A DNA stretch of 64,000 nucleotides from JANPCX01 sp031431125 (GTDB lineage: Bacteria; Pseudomonadota; Gammaproteobacteria; Burkholderiales; Burkholderiaceae_C), in the NCBI GenBank assembly GCA_031431125.1, contig JANPCX010000071.1, positions 79,356-143,355 of the forward strand. The letters run 5' to 3'. Both the position numbers and the translations under genes were made by a program. Of the stretch, positions 17,768 to 25,774 are shown piece by piece. Position 1 is the stretch's first letter, and each line of letters opens with the position of its first letter. Under the pieces are notes generated by a model, which worked only from the letters and a program-made list of their open reading frames with translations, had not been told where the DNA came from and did no database searches.

Positions 17768-18705
17768 CACTCGCGGAAGTCCAGTTCGCGGTGCCGGGTC
17801 AACGTAGCGGCTTTTTGAGCAAAACGTTTGGCCAGGTTTTCTACCAAATAGACAGAGCGGTGTTGACCGCCGGTGCAACCCACGGCCACTGTGAGGAAGC
17901 TGCGCTGGTCACCCTCAAAAGCGGGCAGCCAGCGCGAGATGAAGGTGTCGATTTGGTCCAGCATCTCACCCACCTCGGGCTGTTCACGCAAGTAGTCGGC
18001 CACGCCAGCATCACGACCTGTCAGGGGGCGCAGCTCGCGGATGTAGTGTGGATTGGGCAACATGCGCACGTCGAACACATAGTCCGCGTCCAGCGGAACG
18101 CCGTGTTTGAAAGCGAAGGACTCAAACACTAAGGTGATGCGGTTGGCATTGGACTTGACCAAGTTGCGCATCCAGGCCCGCAGCTGTGTGGGGCGCAGTT
18201 GGCTGGTGTCGATGACGGTGGAAACCTCGCGCAAATCAGACAGCAGCTCGCGCTCGAGTTCAATGGCGTCGACCAAGGCGCGGCCACCTTCTTGTATCTC
18301 GTTGGTCAGGCGTGACAGCGGGTGGGGACGGCGTGATTCGGAAAACCGCCGCACCAGGGCGTCGGTGGTGGCGTCCAAAAAAACCGAACGAATCGGGACA
18401 CCTTCCGCGCGCAGGTCTTTCAGCAAGGGCAACAAATGCGGCAGGGAGCCCGCGCTGCGCACATCGACCGCAATCGCCACCCTGGGCTCTGACCGTTCGC
18501 TCTCCAAACGCAGAAAGTCCCGCAGCAACTCTGGTGGCAAGTTGTCGACACAGAAATAGCCCGCGTCTTCCAGGGCATGCAAGGCCACTGACTTGCCTGA
18601 GCCGGAAATGCCGGTCACCAGCATGACGTTACGCGAGCGCCGCTCAAACAGCGGCAGGCCATCGGCCGAAGGCGCAGGAGCTTGTTTTTTGGGTGAGCGG
18701 GTCAT
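17767..18705 (-). CDS. rapZ: RNase adapter protein RapZ
   Basis: An ATP/GTP-binding protein that in enterobacteria directs RNase E to the small RNA GlmZ; in betaproteobacteria the target is less defined. Walker A is GISGSGKSVAL (about residue 32) and the C-terminal domain has VGCTGGQHRSVYL. Length is 312 residues. It overlaps recN by 4 bases upstream and the LON-domain gene by 1 base downstream. No PTS genes are nearby in this window. Confidence 0.93.
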   Translation of the reverse strand: MTRSPKKQAPAPSADGLPLFERRSRNVMLVTGISGSGKSVALHALEDAGYFCVDNLPPELLRDFLRLESERSEPRVAIAVDVRSAGSLPHLLPLLKDLRAEGVPIRSVFLDATTDALVRRFSESRRPHPLSRLTNEIQEGGRALVDAIELERELLSDLREVSTVIDTSQLRPTQLRAWMRNLVKSNANRITLVFESFAFKHGVPLDADYVFDVRMLPNPHYIRELRPLTGRDAGVADYLREQPEVGEMLDQIDTFISRWLPAFEGDQRSFLTVAVGCTGGQHRSVYLVENLAKRFAQKAATLTRHRELDFRE

Positions 18706-20441
18706 GGTTTGGTGGCGCGGGGCGTTTTGCTCTTGCTGGCAGTGGGAGGAGGTGCCGATGGCAAAGCATCGGTCGCGACGGTGAGCATTTCTTGGGCATG
18801 TGCCAAGCTGGTGCTTGAGAGTTGCTGGCCACCCAACATGCGGGCGATCTCTGCTACGCGCATTTCGCCTTGAACCGCGCTGACGCCACTCAACGTTTGT
18901 CCTTGCTGCGTGGTTTTGGTCACGACGAAGTGCTGGTCGGCGCAGGCGGCCACTTGCGGCAGATGGGTCACGGCCAATACTTGCCGGTTGCCACCGAGTT
19001 GTTTCATCAAACGTCCCACGGTGTCGGCGACAGCGCCGCCCACACCGGAGTCGATTTCATCAAAAATCAAAGTGCCCGCACTGGGCTCACTCGCGCCGCT
19101 CTGCATCTTCTGGCGCGAGGAGGTGGTGATGGCCACCGCCAAAGCCAAACGCGACAACTCGCCGCCCGAGGCCACTTTGGTCAAGGGGCGCGGGGTGCTG
19201 CCCTCATGGCCAGCCACCAAAAACTCGGCCGACTCCAAACCCCAGGATTGCGGGCTGTTCTGCGCCGCGAGCAAAACCTCAAACCGCCCACCCACCATGC
19301 CCAGTTGTTGCATGGCCTGGGTGATCGCCTGCGCCAACTCCGGGGCCGCCTTTTTGCGAGCCACCGTGACCAGCGCAGCCTCGGCCTGGAACTTGGCATG
19401 TGCCAGCGCCAAGGCCTTGGTGAGTACGTCGACATCACACGCTTGATCAAGCGCTTGCAGCTCCGTTTTCCACGATGCCAACAACACCGGCAGTTCTTGT
19501 GGCGGGCGGCGATAACGTCGCGCCAAACTCATCCAGGCAGACATCCGTTCGTCGAGTTCTTGCAGCCGCTGCGGCTCCACTTCGGTGCGGTTCAGGTAGT
19601 TGGACAAACTGTGACCCGCGTCTTGCAGTTGCGCTTGCGCACTTTGCAGAACCTCAATGATGTTCTTCAGCTCGGCATCAAAGTCGGCCACGTTGTGCAG
19701 GTGGTCGATGGCGGCGCTGTTCAGGTCTTGCGCGTTGTTGGGGGCCTCGCTCAGCGCTTGCGTGGCCTGCTGCGCTGCGTCGATCAGGGCTTGGGCATGA
19801 GAGAGTTTTTGATGTTCACTGTTGAGCGCAGGCCATTCGTCGTCGCTGGGGGCGAGTTTGTCCAACTCCCCAATTTGCCAAACCAAACGTTCGCGCTCGC
19901 GGCTCAATTGGTCTTGTTGCAATTCGGCGTCTTGCAGCTTTTGCTCGGCCAAGCGCCAAGCGGCCCAGGCCTGGGCGACCGCGGTGGTATCGACTTGGGC
20001 ATAGGTGTCCAACAAGCCCCGAACTGACGCGGCGCGTGTGAGGCTTTGCCAAGCGTGCTGCCCATGGATGTCCACCAGGTGGTCGGCGGCTTCACGCAAT
20101 TGGGTGAGCGTGGCGCTGCTGCCATTGACCCAGGCGCGGCTTTTGCCTTGGGTGTCGATGCTGCGGCGAAGCAGCAGGCTGTCCTCCACTTCAAACCCAG
20201 CTTCTTCCAACCACGGCCGCAGCGAAGCCGGCGTGTCGAACTCGGCGGTGATTTCGGTGCGTGATGCACCTTCACGCACCACGGCGGCATCACCCCGGCT
20301 GCCCAGGGCGAGTTGCAAAGCGTCGATCAAAATGGATTTGCCCGCGCCAGTTTCACCCGTCAACACCGAGAAACCAGCGCAGAAGTCCACCTCCAGCGCG
20401 GTGACGATGACGAAATCCCGAAGGGCCAAACGTCGCAACAT
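18702..20441 (-). CDS. recN: DNA repair protein RecN
   Basis: An SMC-like ATPase acting on double-strand breaks. Walker A GETGAGKSILIDALQ (about residue 29), a long central coiled-coil region, signature VASGGELSRLALA and Walker B LIFDEIDSGVGG are all visible. The 579 residues fit the family. A basic Ser/Pro/Lys-rich tail (SKSKTPRATKP) is an extension. It is the first gene of the recN-rapZ-LON run, with a palindromic element in its upstream region. Confidence 0.96.
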   Translation of the reverse strand: MLRRLALRDFVIVTALEVDFCAGFSVLTGETGAGKSILIDALQLALGSRGDAAVVREGASRTEITAEFDTPASLRPWLEEAGFEVEDSLLLRRSIDTQGKSRAWVNGSSATLTQLREAADHLVDIHGQHAWQSLTRAASVRGLLDTYAQVDTTAVAQAWAAWRLAEQKLQDAELQQDQLSRERERLVWQIGELDKLAPSDDEWPALNSEHQKLSHAQALIDAAQQATQALSEAPNNAQDLNSAAIDHLHNVADFDAELKNIIEVLQSAQAQLQDAGHSLSNYLNRTEVEPQRLQELDERMSAWMSLARRYRRPPQELPVLLASWKTELQALDQACDVDVLTKALALAHAKFQAEAALVTVARKKAAPELAQAITQAMQQLGMVGGRFEVLLAAQNSPQSWGLESAEFLVAGHEGSTPRPLTKVASGGELSRLALAVAITTSSRQKMQSGASEPSAGTLIFDEIDSGVGGAVADTVGRLMKQLGGNRQVLAVTHLPQVAACADQHFVVTKTTQQGQTLSGVSAVQGEMRVAEIARMLGGQQLSSTSLAHAQEMLTVATDALPSAPPPTASKSKTPRATKP

Positions 20442-20462
20442 GGTTAAAAGCGCTCTTTAGTG

Positions 20463-20614
20463 CTGCGACACAGAGATAACGGAACACGATGAAAGTTCAG
20501 CTTCGTGCGCATGGCAAGGCGCAAACCACAGCGATGCCCAGGTATCGCGCGGATTTGCAACGCCGCCGTAGGTAGGAAGATGTGCTTTCATGTTTCGTTA
20601 TCTCTGTGTCGCAG
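20463..20614. repeat. Palindromic element A (between recN and nadK)
   Basis: Arms 20463-20481 and 20596-20614 are perfect 19-base inverted repeats and extend further imperfectly toward the centre. The interior holds a core (about 20518-20564): GGCGCAAA, a small hairpin (20532-20547), then ATTTGCAACG. GCAAA and TTTGC can pair around the hairpin. The same core organisation occurs in element B at 21537-21625, while the arms of the two elements are unrelated. Small reading frames that cross it are not considered genes. Confidence 0.75.
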
Positions 20615-20622
20615 TACGGGGT

Positions 20623-21513
20623 TCAATAGCCAGTGTTGGTGCCTGCATTCCATCGCAATTTGCGACGCAAGGTGGCGTAGTAACTCCAGCCCAGTGGATG
20701 CAAAAACCGCACCTGGTGGGCGGAACGCCGCACCGTGATGGCGTCGCCATGCAGCAAGCTGGCCAGGCTTTGCATGTCGAAGTTCACGCTCGCGTCCCGT
20801 CCCGCCACAATTTCAATGCGAACTTCGCCAGCGTCGGGCAATACGATGGGGCGGTTGGACAGGTCATGCGGCGCGATGGGCACCATCACCCAACCCGCAA
20901 TGCCCGGGTGCAATAGCGGCCCACCCGCCGACAGCGCGTAGGCGGTAGAGCCCGTGGGCGAGGCCACGATCAAACCGTCGGCCCGGATGTTGGCCACCGC
21001 TTCTTGGTTGATGTCGATTTTCAACTCCACCATGCTCGCGGTGGCGCCACGGCTCACCACCACATCGTTCATGGCCAAGGCTTCAAAGATGCAGGCACCA
21101 TCACGCCAAACATTGCCTTCGAGCATGGTCCGACGTTCTTCGACATAGTCGCCCGCAATCATGGGGGCCAGGGTTGCGGCGTATTCCCCCACCGGCACAT
21201 CGGTGATGAAACCCAGTCGCCCTTGGTTGATGCCCACCAAGGGCACACCAAAACGCGCCAGCTGCCGGGCAATGCCCAGCATGGTGCCGTCGCCGCCTAC
21301 CACCACCGCCAAGTCGCAGTGTTGACCAATCTCCGTCGGCGTGAATGAGCCGTGTCCAGTCAAGCCCGTGTTCAAGGCGGTTTCCCGCTCCAGCGAGACC
21401 CCCAGGCCGAGGCGCATTAAAAACTGTGCGATCTCTTCCAGCACACCCGCCATGCCCACGGCGTTGTGTTTGCCCACCAGGGCAGCATGTTTGAAGCGAT
21501 TAGGGCCTGCCAT
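20623..21513 (-). CDS. nadK: NAD kinase NadK
   Basis: Phosphorylates NAD to NADP using ATP or polyphosphate. The motif GGDGTMLG (about residue 73), NQGRLGFITD and the second-domain PTGSTAYALSAGGP are intact. Starting at the ATG at 21513 gives 296 residues; the preceding GTG adds one. The first codons of nadK lie inside an inverted repeat whose other arm is 240 bases upstream (21749-21771), so the gene start is duplicated in inverse orientation. Confidence 0.95.
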   Translation of the reverse strand: MAGPNRFKHAALVGKHNAVGMAGVLEEIAQFLMRLGLGVSLERETALNTGLTGHGSFTPTEIGQHCDLAVVVGGDGTMLGIARQLARFGVPLVGINQGRLGFITDVPVGEYAATLAPMIAGDYVEERRTMLEGNVWRDGACIFEALAMNDVVVSRGATASMVELKIDINQEAVANIRADGLIVASPTGSTAYALSAGGPLLHPGIAGWVMVPIAPHDLSNRPIVLPDAGEVRIEIVAGRDASVNFDMQSLASLLHGDAITVRRSAHQVRFLHPLGWSYYATLRRKLRWNAGTNTGY

Positions 21514-21771
21514 CACTTAAATCGCTCCTGCGTGACATAACAAAACAGTCCCAATCTAGGCGCAAAGCGCAGCCGGGTTGTACACCCGGCGAGCATTTGC
21601 AACGAGGAGTGGGGCTGTTTTGTTACCTCACCCTTCAGGCCGGTGCGGCAAATCGCGCAGGGCGGCGTTGCAGCCCTTGCCCGGGGGAAGAACCCCGGGC
21701 GGCGAACTGCGCCTACCCCTGCGCGATTTGCCACACCGGCGCAGGGGTGATTTAAGTGATGGCAGGCCCTA
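21501..21771. repeat. Nested palindromic element B (between nadK and hrcA)
   Basis: The 331-base gap between nadK and hrcA is almost filled by nested inverted repeats. Outer arms 21501-21523 and 21749-21771 are perfect over 23 bases, and the left arm covers the nadK start codon. Inner arms 21538-21552 and 21611-21625 match with one mismatch. They enclose a core with GGCGCAAA, hairpin 21572-21590 and ATTTGCAACG, matching element A. A third pair (about 21640-21660 and 21722-21740) lies between them. It may act as structured RNA, a terminator/attenuator for nadK or hrcA, or a mobile miniature element. Confidence 0.75.
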
Positions 21772-21848
21772 GGCATGCGGGGAATTACACCACAGCAGGG
21801 TTGCGCCCACTGGGGCCACGCAGGGGCGCCGCCTACAATGAATCCACC

Positions 21849-22877
21849 ATGGACGATCGCGCCAAAACCCTGCTCAAAACCTTGGTCGAACGCTACATTG
21901 CCGACGGCCAGCCCGTGGGCTCGCGCACCTTGTCCAAAGCCTCAGGTCTAGAGCTGTCCCCCGCCACCATTCGCAATGTGATGGCCGACCTGGAAGAGCT
22001 CGGTCTCATTGCCAGCCCCCACACCAGCGCTGGGCGTATTCCCACGGCGCGGGGCTATCGCTTGTTCGTCGACACCATGCTCACCGCACAAAAGCTCGAT
22101 GGCCCGCTGTTGGGGTTGGCCTCCAGCAGCGAGGCAGAACCCCATTTGCAAGCTGACCAACCCCAACGTGTCATCGCCAACGCCGCCCAGTTGTTGTCCA
22201 GCTTGTCGAGTTTTGTGGGCGTGATCACCGCGCCGCGCAAGGTCAGCGTGTTCCACCACATCGAGTTCATGCGGCTGTCTGAGCGGCGCATCTTGGTCAT
22301 CTTGGTGGCCCCCGACGGTGATGTGCAAAACCGCGTCATCTTCACCGCCCAAGACTACACGCCCGCCCAGTTGCAAGAAGCCAGCAATTTCTTGAGCGCC
22401 ACCTATGCCGGCCACACCATCGAAGAAGTGCGCGAGCGACTCAAGAACGAAGTCGATACCCTGCGCGGCGAAATTGCCAGCTTGATGCAAGCCGCGGTAC
22501 AGGCCGGCAGTGATGCCTTGACTGACAGCCAAGAACAAGTCGTCATCAGCGGCGAGCGCAACCTGCTCACCGTGCAAGACTTCAGCAACGACATGGGCAG
22601 CCTGCGCAAACTGTTTGACTTGTTCGAGCAAAAAACCCAACTCATGCGTTTGCTTGATGTGAGCAGCCGCGCCGACGGCGTGCGCATATACATTGGCGGT
22701 GAAAGCCAAGTGGTGCCGTTTGAAGAACTGTCAGTCGTGTCTGCCCCCTATGTGGTGGATGGCCAAGTCGTCGGCACCCTGGGCGTCATCGGCCCCACCC
22801 GCATGGCTTACGACCGCATGATCCAAATCGTGGACATCACCTCGCGTTTGGTGGGCAATGCGCTGAGCGCCAAGTGA
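21849..22877 (+). CDS. hrcA: Heat-inducible transcription repressor HrcA
   Basis: Repressor of groESL/dnaK-type heat-shock genes, acting at CIRCE operators. The 342-residue protein has the N-terminal winged helix (TLLKTLVERYIADGQPVGSRT, LSPATIRNVMADLEELG, SPHTSAGRIPT) and the GAF-like C-terminal domain ending with VIGPTRMAYDRMI. The ATG at 21849 gives the standard start MDDRAKTLL. No CIRCE sequence was recognised upstream. Confidence 0.95.
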   Translation: MDDRAKTLLKTLVERYIADGQPVGSRTLSKASGLELSPATIRNVMADLEELGLIASPHTSAGRIPTARGYRLFVDTMLTAQKLDGPLLGLASSSEAEPHLQADQPQRVIANAAQLLSSLSSFVGVITAPRKVSVFHHIEFMRLSERRILVILVAPDGDVQNRVIFTAQDYTPAQLQEASNFLSATYAGHTIEEVRERLKNEVDTLRGEIASLMQAAVQAGSDALTDSQEQVVISGERNLLTVQDFSNDMGSLRKLFDLFEQKTQLMRLLDVSSRADGVRIYIGGESQVVPFEELSVVSAPYVVDGQVVGTLGVIGPTRMAYDRMIQIVDITSRLVGNALSAK

Positions 22878-22928
22878 TCCTTGGATCGGCCTCTACAATC
22901 CAAGCTCTTCCCTTCCTGTGGAAGTGAG

Positions 22929-23005
22929 GGGCCGTTAGCTCAGTTGGTTAGAGCAGAGGACTCATAATCCTTTGGTCGCTGGTTCGAGCCCAGCACGGCC
23001 TACCA
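22929..23005 (+). tRNA. tRNA with CAT anticodon, probably tRNA-Ile2 (lysidine type)
   Basis: A 77-base tRNA with acceptor GGGCCGT pairing with ACGGCCT, anticodon loop CTCATAA, T arm GCTGG-TTCGAGC-CCAGC and encoded CCA. The CAT anticodon fits elongator Met or Ile2. The acceptor pairs C4-G69 and C5-G68, described as determinants for TilS lysidine synthase, and the T arm resembling known Ile2 tRNAs favour Ile2. Its 3' half is repeated in degraded form at 49251-49304, so this gene was probably an integration site. Confidence 0.93.
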
Positions 23006-23432
23006 AAGAATCAACGCAGGCGTCGCGCAGATACGAGGCGTCTACGCGAAACGTCGCGGTGTGACCTGGCGCGATGTACCCACGAAAGTGCGCTCGATTC
23101 GGAGTATTGAACTCAACGCTGTCAATGTGCTGAGGCTGACACGCGCCCGATCGTGTCTTGGTGCTTGGAGATAACCCCATTTCTGAGGTTCGTGCGGACA
23201 ATTGTGCGGGCATGCACACCGTTCAGGCGTTGCGGCCCGGCGTTGCCGCAGACGATGAAGCCAGGTATCGAATCGTCGAGCTGGGCGCCCTGTGGCCCAT
23301 CATCAATCTGACCACTCAACTACCGCAGTTTGTTTGACGACGAGCCTTCAACTGTTGATCGTGTCGACGCCCGCTCGCTACAATGCGAGCACTGCGGGTC
23401 GTCACTCCAATGCTGACTTTCGCGGTATCGCG
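23006..23432. other. Intergenic stretch after the tRNA gene
   Basis: No intact gene was found in these 427 bases. The first 130 bases show nothing recognisable. Positions 23140-23337 hold a degraded HAD-hydrolase end (listed separately). The rest is the short spacer before the convergent LacI-type gene. Confidence 0.6.
23140..23337 (+). pseudogene. Remnant of a HAD-superfamily hydrolase (C-terminal fragment)
   Basis: An open stretch of 65 codons after an in-frame stop at 23137. It reads VLVLGDNPISEVRADNCAGM followed by HTVQALRPGV and a TGA at 23335. GDNPxS-E is motif IV of HAD phosphatases, and the following AGMHTVQALRPG is the usual next segment. No start codon with a ribosome site and no N-terminal domain are found upstream, so it is read as the broken tail of a gene, possibly cut when the island formed. 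Confidence 0.5.
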
Positions 23433-24452
23433 TCAACAGGACTGCCGCAAGAGCAAGTGAGGGTCAGAGAGAAATACCTGGCGCTCGATGGACGGAGTTT
23501 GAATTCGCTTGAGCAACATCGTGGCAGCCGTCTCGCCGAGTTGCCCCGGATTGATGTCGATGGTGCTCAGCGGCGGATTGGACTGAGCGGTGTCGAGCAC
23601 GTTGTCAAAGCCCATCAATCCGAAGTCAGTGCCCGCACGCAGGTGGTGATCACCCAGCGCGGTCAGCGCACCCAGCGCAGTGATGTCGTTGTAGCAAACG
23701 GCGGCCGTCGGTTTCGATTTTGATTTCAGCAACTCCGTTAAGGCAGCTCGACCGCCCTCGCGGTTGGGTTGCGCGGCGATGATGAATTTTTGATCCAGTG
23801 GCAGTTTTGCTTTTCTCAGCGCTTTCTCATACCCGGCCAAACGTTCCTGATAAACCGCTCCCGACAGGCCGCCCAAAAAGCCGATGCGTTTGTGGCCCAG
23901 ATCGATCAGGTGCTGTGTGGCCATTTGAATGCCAAGGGTGTTGTGGGCGCCGACAAAATCATAGGTCCCCTCACCCAGAGGACGAATCATGATGACGCTG
24001 GGAATACGCCAGCCGCGTAGATCTTCGGGAAGAGACAGCGGCGTGCCTTGCGCGGGGCAGATGACCAACCCGGCGGTGTTTTGCTCTCGCATGGACAGTA
24101 AAACTTTTCTTTGCCGATTCACGTCTTCGTGCGTGTGCGCCATCAAAACAATATAGCCTGCATCGACCAATTTGCGCTCTACCCCGATCAGCAGCTCGGT
24201 GAAGAATGGATTGGCAAGATCGTTGATGATGACACCGACTGTGTTTGACGATTGACGGCGAAGATCGGCCGCCTGGCGGTTGTAGACATAACCCAACTGC
24301 CACGCCGCTTCCTGTACGCGTTGTGCCGTTTCTTCCCTGATAAGAGGGCTGCCTTGCAGCACCAGCGACACCGTTGATTTGGACACCCCAGCGGCCTGCG
24401 CCACATCCAAGATGGTGAGTCCGCGTTTGGTTGTAGTGCTCCGAGTTTTCAT
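23433..24452 (-). CDS. LacI-family transcriptional regulator (likely island regulator)
   Basis: A 339-residue repressor. The N-terminal helix-turn-helix is TILDVAQAAGVSKSTVSLVL with the hinge helix around AADLRRQSS, followed by a periplasmic-binding-protein-like effector domain (VGVIINDLANPFFTELLIGV). The ATG at 24452 has GGAG at good spacing; the longer upstream frame was rejected. It is divergent from the ROK kinase. Three 14-bp palindromes of the LacI operator type lie in the island (25726, 43788, 45154) and are the likely sites for this protein. The inducer is unknown. Confidence 0.9.
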   Translation of the reverse strand: MKTRSTTTKRGLTILDVAQAAGVSKSTVSLVLQGSPLIREETAQRVQEAAWQLGYVYNRQAADLRRQSSNTVGVIINDLANPFFTELLIGVERKLVDAGYIVLMAHTHEDVNRQRKVLLSMREQNTAGLVICPAQGTPLSLPEDLRGWRIPSVIMIRPLGEGTYDFVGAHNTLGIQMATQHLIDLGHKRIGFLGGLSGAVYQERLAGYEKALRKAKLPLDQKFIIAAQPNREGGRAALTELLKSKSKPTAAVCYNDITALGALTALGDHHLRAGTDFGLMGFDNVLDTAQSNPPLSTIDINPGQLGETAATMLLKRIQTPSIERQVFLSDPHLLLRQSC

Positions 24453-24630
24453 TGATCTCCTGTTCCCGTCTGCATGTACCGGGGTGCATCGCGCATCTCC
24501 ATGTATCGCGCGCACGACATGAGTAGTGCAATAACATGCCCGCCGATGCGGATTGTGTCTCGCGCGTCGTTTGAATTGTCTGGCGCAGTCTCTTTTGACA
24601 ATTTCTCTTCATTTTCTAAGGCAGAAGCAT
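24453..24630. promoter_or_regulatory. Divergent promoter region between LacI regulator and ROK kinase
   Basis: A 178-base region that must hold the start sites of both divergent genes. A TTGACA-like hexamer (TTTTGACAATTT) lies about 35 bases before the ROK start. Two copies of ATCGCGC about 19 bases apart (around 24486-24513) could be a regulator site. The 14-bp palindrome seen elsewhere in the island is absent here. Confidence 0.4.
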
Positions 24631-25656
24631 ATGGCCTCCCCAGCAGATTGCAACGGCGAACAACATCCTTCGGTATCCCTTCCCTTCGCAGTGTCACTGC
24701 CCGTCACGCTACCTGGGCAGCGCCCAGTGGTGGGGGTTGACATTGGAGGAACCAAGGTGTCGGTGGTAGTGGCGGATGCCCAAGGTGTTCGTGGCAAGGT
24801 AACGGAGCCCACTGCCAAGCATGGCGAGTCCGGTGCGTTGGCGTTGCAGGTCAGGCGTTTGGTTCACGACAGTTGCAGCTTGGCTGGCGTGTCAGTGCTT
24901 GAGCTGGGAAGAATGGGGATTTCGGCCTGTGGTCCATTCGTGCTTCGTGACGGGTTGGTGGAGCTGGCGACCCCCAATATTTGCGGGGGCCTGTCGAAGC
25001 GGCCGGGCCGAGGCAATGATTGGACGACGGCGCCGCTGGAGGCACCGTTGGCAGCAGAGTTTCGAGGCGTTCGGGTGGAAAACGACGGCATTGCTGCGTT
25101 GGAGGCTGAGCGCCGCTGGGGTGCTTTGCAAGGGGTGGATCACTGCGCCTACGTTACCTGGAGTACCGGTATTGGGGTAGGTTTGTGCGTAGATGGGCGA
25201 GTGCTGCGCGGAAAAAATGGCAACGCGGGCCATGCTGGGCACACCTTCGTGAGCGCTCACAGCGATGAAATTTGCGGTTGCGGGTTGGTGGGTGACCTGG
25301 AGTCACTGGTTTCGGGCAGTGCCGTGGCACGCCGTTTTCCCAACCAAGGTTTTGCGGATGCTGCTGTGCTTTTTTCTGCACTCCGATCCGGGGATCGTGC
25401 TGCTGAGTTGATCGTTGATGAACTGTGTGAATTGATGGGGCGCGCGTTGTTCAACCTGGTGGTGACATTGGACTTGCAGCGCATCAGCTTAGGGGGCAGT
25501 GTTTTTCTGCACAACAGCGAACACATTTTGCCGCGCTTGAAAAACTTTCTGGACGGCAAGCTACCGGTCATCACTCGCAATGTCGAACTTTTGCCCGCCG
25601 GTTTAGGTGCAGCGGTGGGCGACTTTGCCGCGTTGGCATTGGTGGTGGGTGAGTGA
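24631..25656 (+). CDS. ROK-family sugar kinase
   Basis: A 341-residue protein of the ROK family (glucokinase, fructokinase, N-acetylhexosamine kinases). The phosphate-1 motif is GVDIGGTKVSVVV (about residue 36) and the sugar-binding Glu-Asn-Asp is in VRVENDGIAALEAE. The ROK zinc motif CxCGxxGCLE is altered to CGCGLVGDLE, so the third Cys ligand is Asp. It probably phosphorylates a hexose or derivative imported by the neighbouring transporter. It is divergent from the LacI regulator and precedes the main operon by 118 bases. Confidence 0.86.
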   Translation: MASPADCNGEQHPSVSLPFAVSLPVTLPGQRPVVGVDIGGTKVSVVVADAQGVRGKVTEPTAKHGESGALALQVRRLVHDSCSLAGVSVLELGRMGISACGPFVLRDGLVELATPNICGGLSKRPGRGNDWTTAPLEAPLAAEFRGVRVENDGIAALEAERRWGALQGVDHCAYVTWSTGIGVGLCVDGRVLRGKNGNAGHAGHTFVSAHSDEICGCGLVGDLESLVSGSAVARRFPNQGFADAAVLFSALRSGDRAAELIVDELCELMGRALFNLVVTLDLQRISLGGSVFLHNSEHILPRLKNFLDGKLPVITRNVELLPAGLGAAVGDFAALALVVGE

Positions 25657-25725
25657 ACTGCGACCCCGGCCGAGCGGCTGAATAGGGTTTCTACTGCTGT
25701 TTTGGATTCAGGATTGAACGCATAA

Positions 25726-25739
25726 TTGGAACGTTCCAA
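25726..25739. promoter_or_regulatory. Predicted LacI-type operator 1 (before the main operon)
   Basis: A perfect 14-bp palindrome, TTGGAACGTTCCAA, 36 bases before the Gfo/Idh/MocA gene. The central CG and length fit LacI/GalR-family operators. Near-identical sites lie at 43788 and 45154. Binding by the regulator encoded at 23433-24452 is inferred. Confidence 0.75.
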
Positions 25740-25774
25740 AAAACGCTGTCACTCTCTTCTTCAAAGACTCGTCG

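Noticed and set aside
18822..20027. 401-codon open frame opposite recN
   Set aside because: Fully antisense to recN, with low-complexity His/Gln/Arg-rich sequence and no ribosome site.
20505..20738. Short open frame inside palindromic element A
   Set aside because: It is produced by the repeat's core and arm and continues antisense into nadK; the palindrome explains the sequence better.
21772..21848. Possible CIRCE operator before hrcA
   Set aside because: No TTAGCACTC-N9-GAGTGCTAA-like sequence is present in the hrcA upstream region.
22962..23219. 85-codon open frame on the minus strand after the tRNA
   Set aside because: It overlaps the tRNA gene, and its C-terminal residues are simply a translation of the tRNA.
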